Source: Muraenolepis orangiensis
Lineage: Eukaryota > Chordata > Actinopteri > Gadiformes > Muraenolepididae
Reading direction: 5' to 3'
Length of the DNA: 64,000 nucleotides
NCBI GenBank assembly: GCA_027704905.1
Contig: CM051020.1
Location: 19,520,944 to 19,584,943 of the forward strand
Below the pieces are notes generated by a model. The model saw only the letters and a list, made by a program, of their open reading frames with translations, was not told the origin of the DNA and ran no database searches. This document shows, one piece after another, positions 63,899-64,000 of the stretch. The translations under genes and the position numbers were made by a program. Within the stretch, counting starts at the first letter, position 1. The number at the start of each line of letters is the position of its first letter.

Positions 63899-64000
63899 CT
63901 CTGTTCCATTAAGTGCAGAACTACGACTAGCCAACTTGCAACCAGACCACCGTAGTAGCATTACCGTTCGCGTATCAGAGTATCTTCTTGACAGCTCGTA

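Overview
The window is from a ray-finned (teleost) fish nuclear genome. Six multi- or single-exon protein genes read clearly as vertebrate orthologues, introns are compact with GT-AG ends, and the spacers carry tRNA-derived SINEs, LINE fragments, a hAT-type MITE and a solo LTR. The very heavy load of long (CA/TG)n and (GA)n arrays resembles codfishes (Gadiformes). That placement is inference only; no marker sequence proves it.

Layout. 1-10.9 kb: gene-poor, with microsatellites, a SINE, a solo LTR inserted in a TG array and LINE tails. 10.9-14.3 kb (-): steap2, five coding exons, with one apparent single-base frameshift in the second coding exon. 15.8-16.8 kb: broken LINE reverse transcriptase. 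17.5-18.1 kb (-): single-exon MADF-BESS protein. 20.2-22.8 kb (-): fam168b, five coding exons. 24.0-25.4 kb (+): fbxo45, three exons, divergent from fam168b across a CpG-containing promoter with CRE, ETS and E-box sites. 26.5-30.2 kb: non-coding, with SINE and minisatellite. 30.5-43.3 kb (-): slc22a17, nine coding exons with a 61-bp satellite in its first coding intron. 45.7-49.8 kb (+): psme1 (PA28 alpha), eleven exons, divergent from slc22a17. 51.8-63.5 kb (-): dcaf11, fourteen exons, convergent with psme1.

The slc22a17, psme1 and dcaf11 orthologues also lie together in human 14q11.2, so the right half is a conserved syntenic block. It combines a lipocalin-receptor-like transporter, the interferon-inducible 11S proteasome activator subunit and a CUL4-DDB1 substrate receptor. 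fbxo45 adds a second ubiquitin-ligase substrate adaptor.

The most unusual theme is how tandem repeats touch gene boundaries. In four genes (MADF gene, fam168b, slc22a17, dcaf11) the stop codon and last codons are the first unit of a minisatellite that runs into the 3' UTR. In steap2 and slc22a17, long (GU)n tracts form the splice donor or replace the polypyrimidine tract, with complementary (AC)n in the same intron. One dcaf11 splice acceptor is present as three tandem copies. The psme1 promoter holds a four-copy 28-bp array of ZNF143-like sites.
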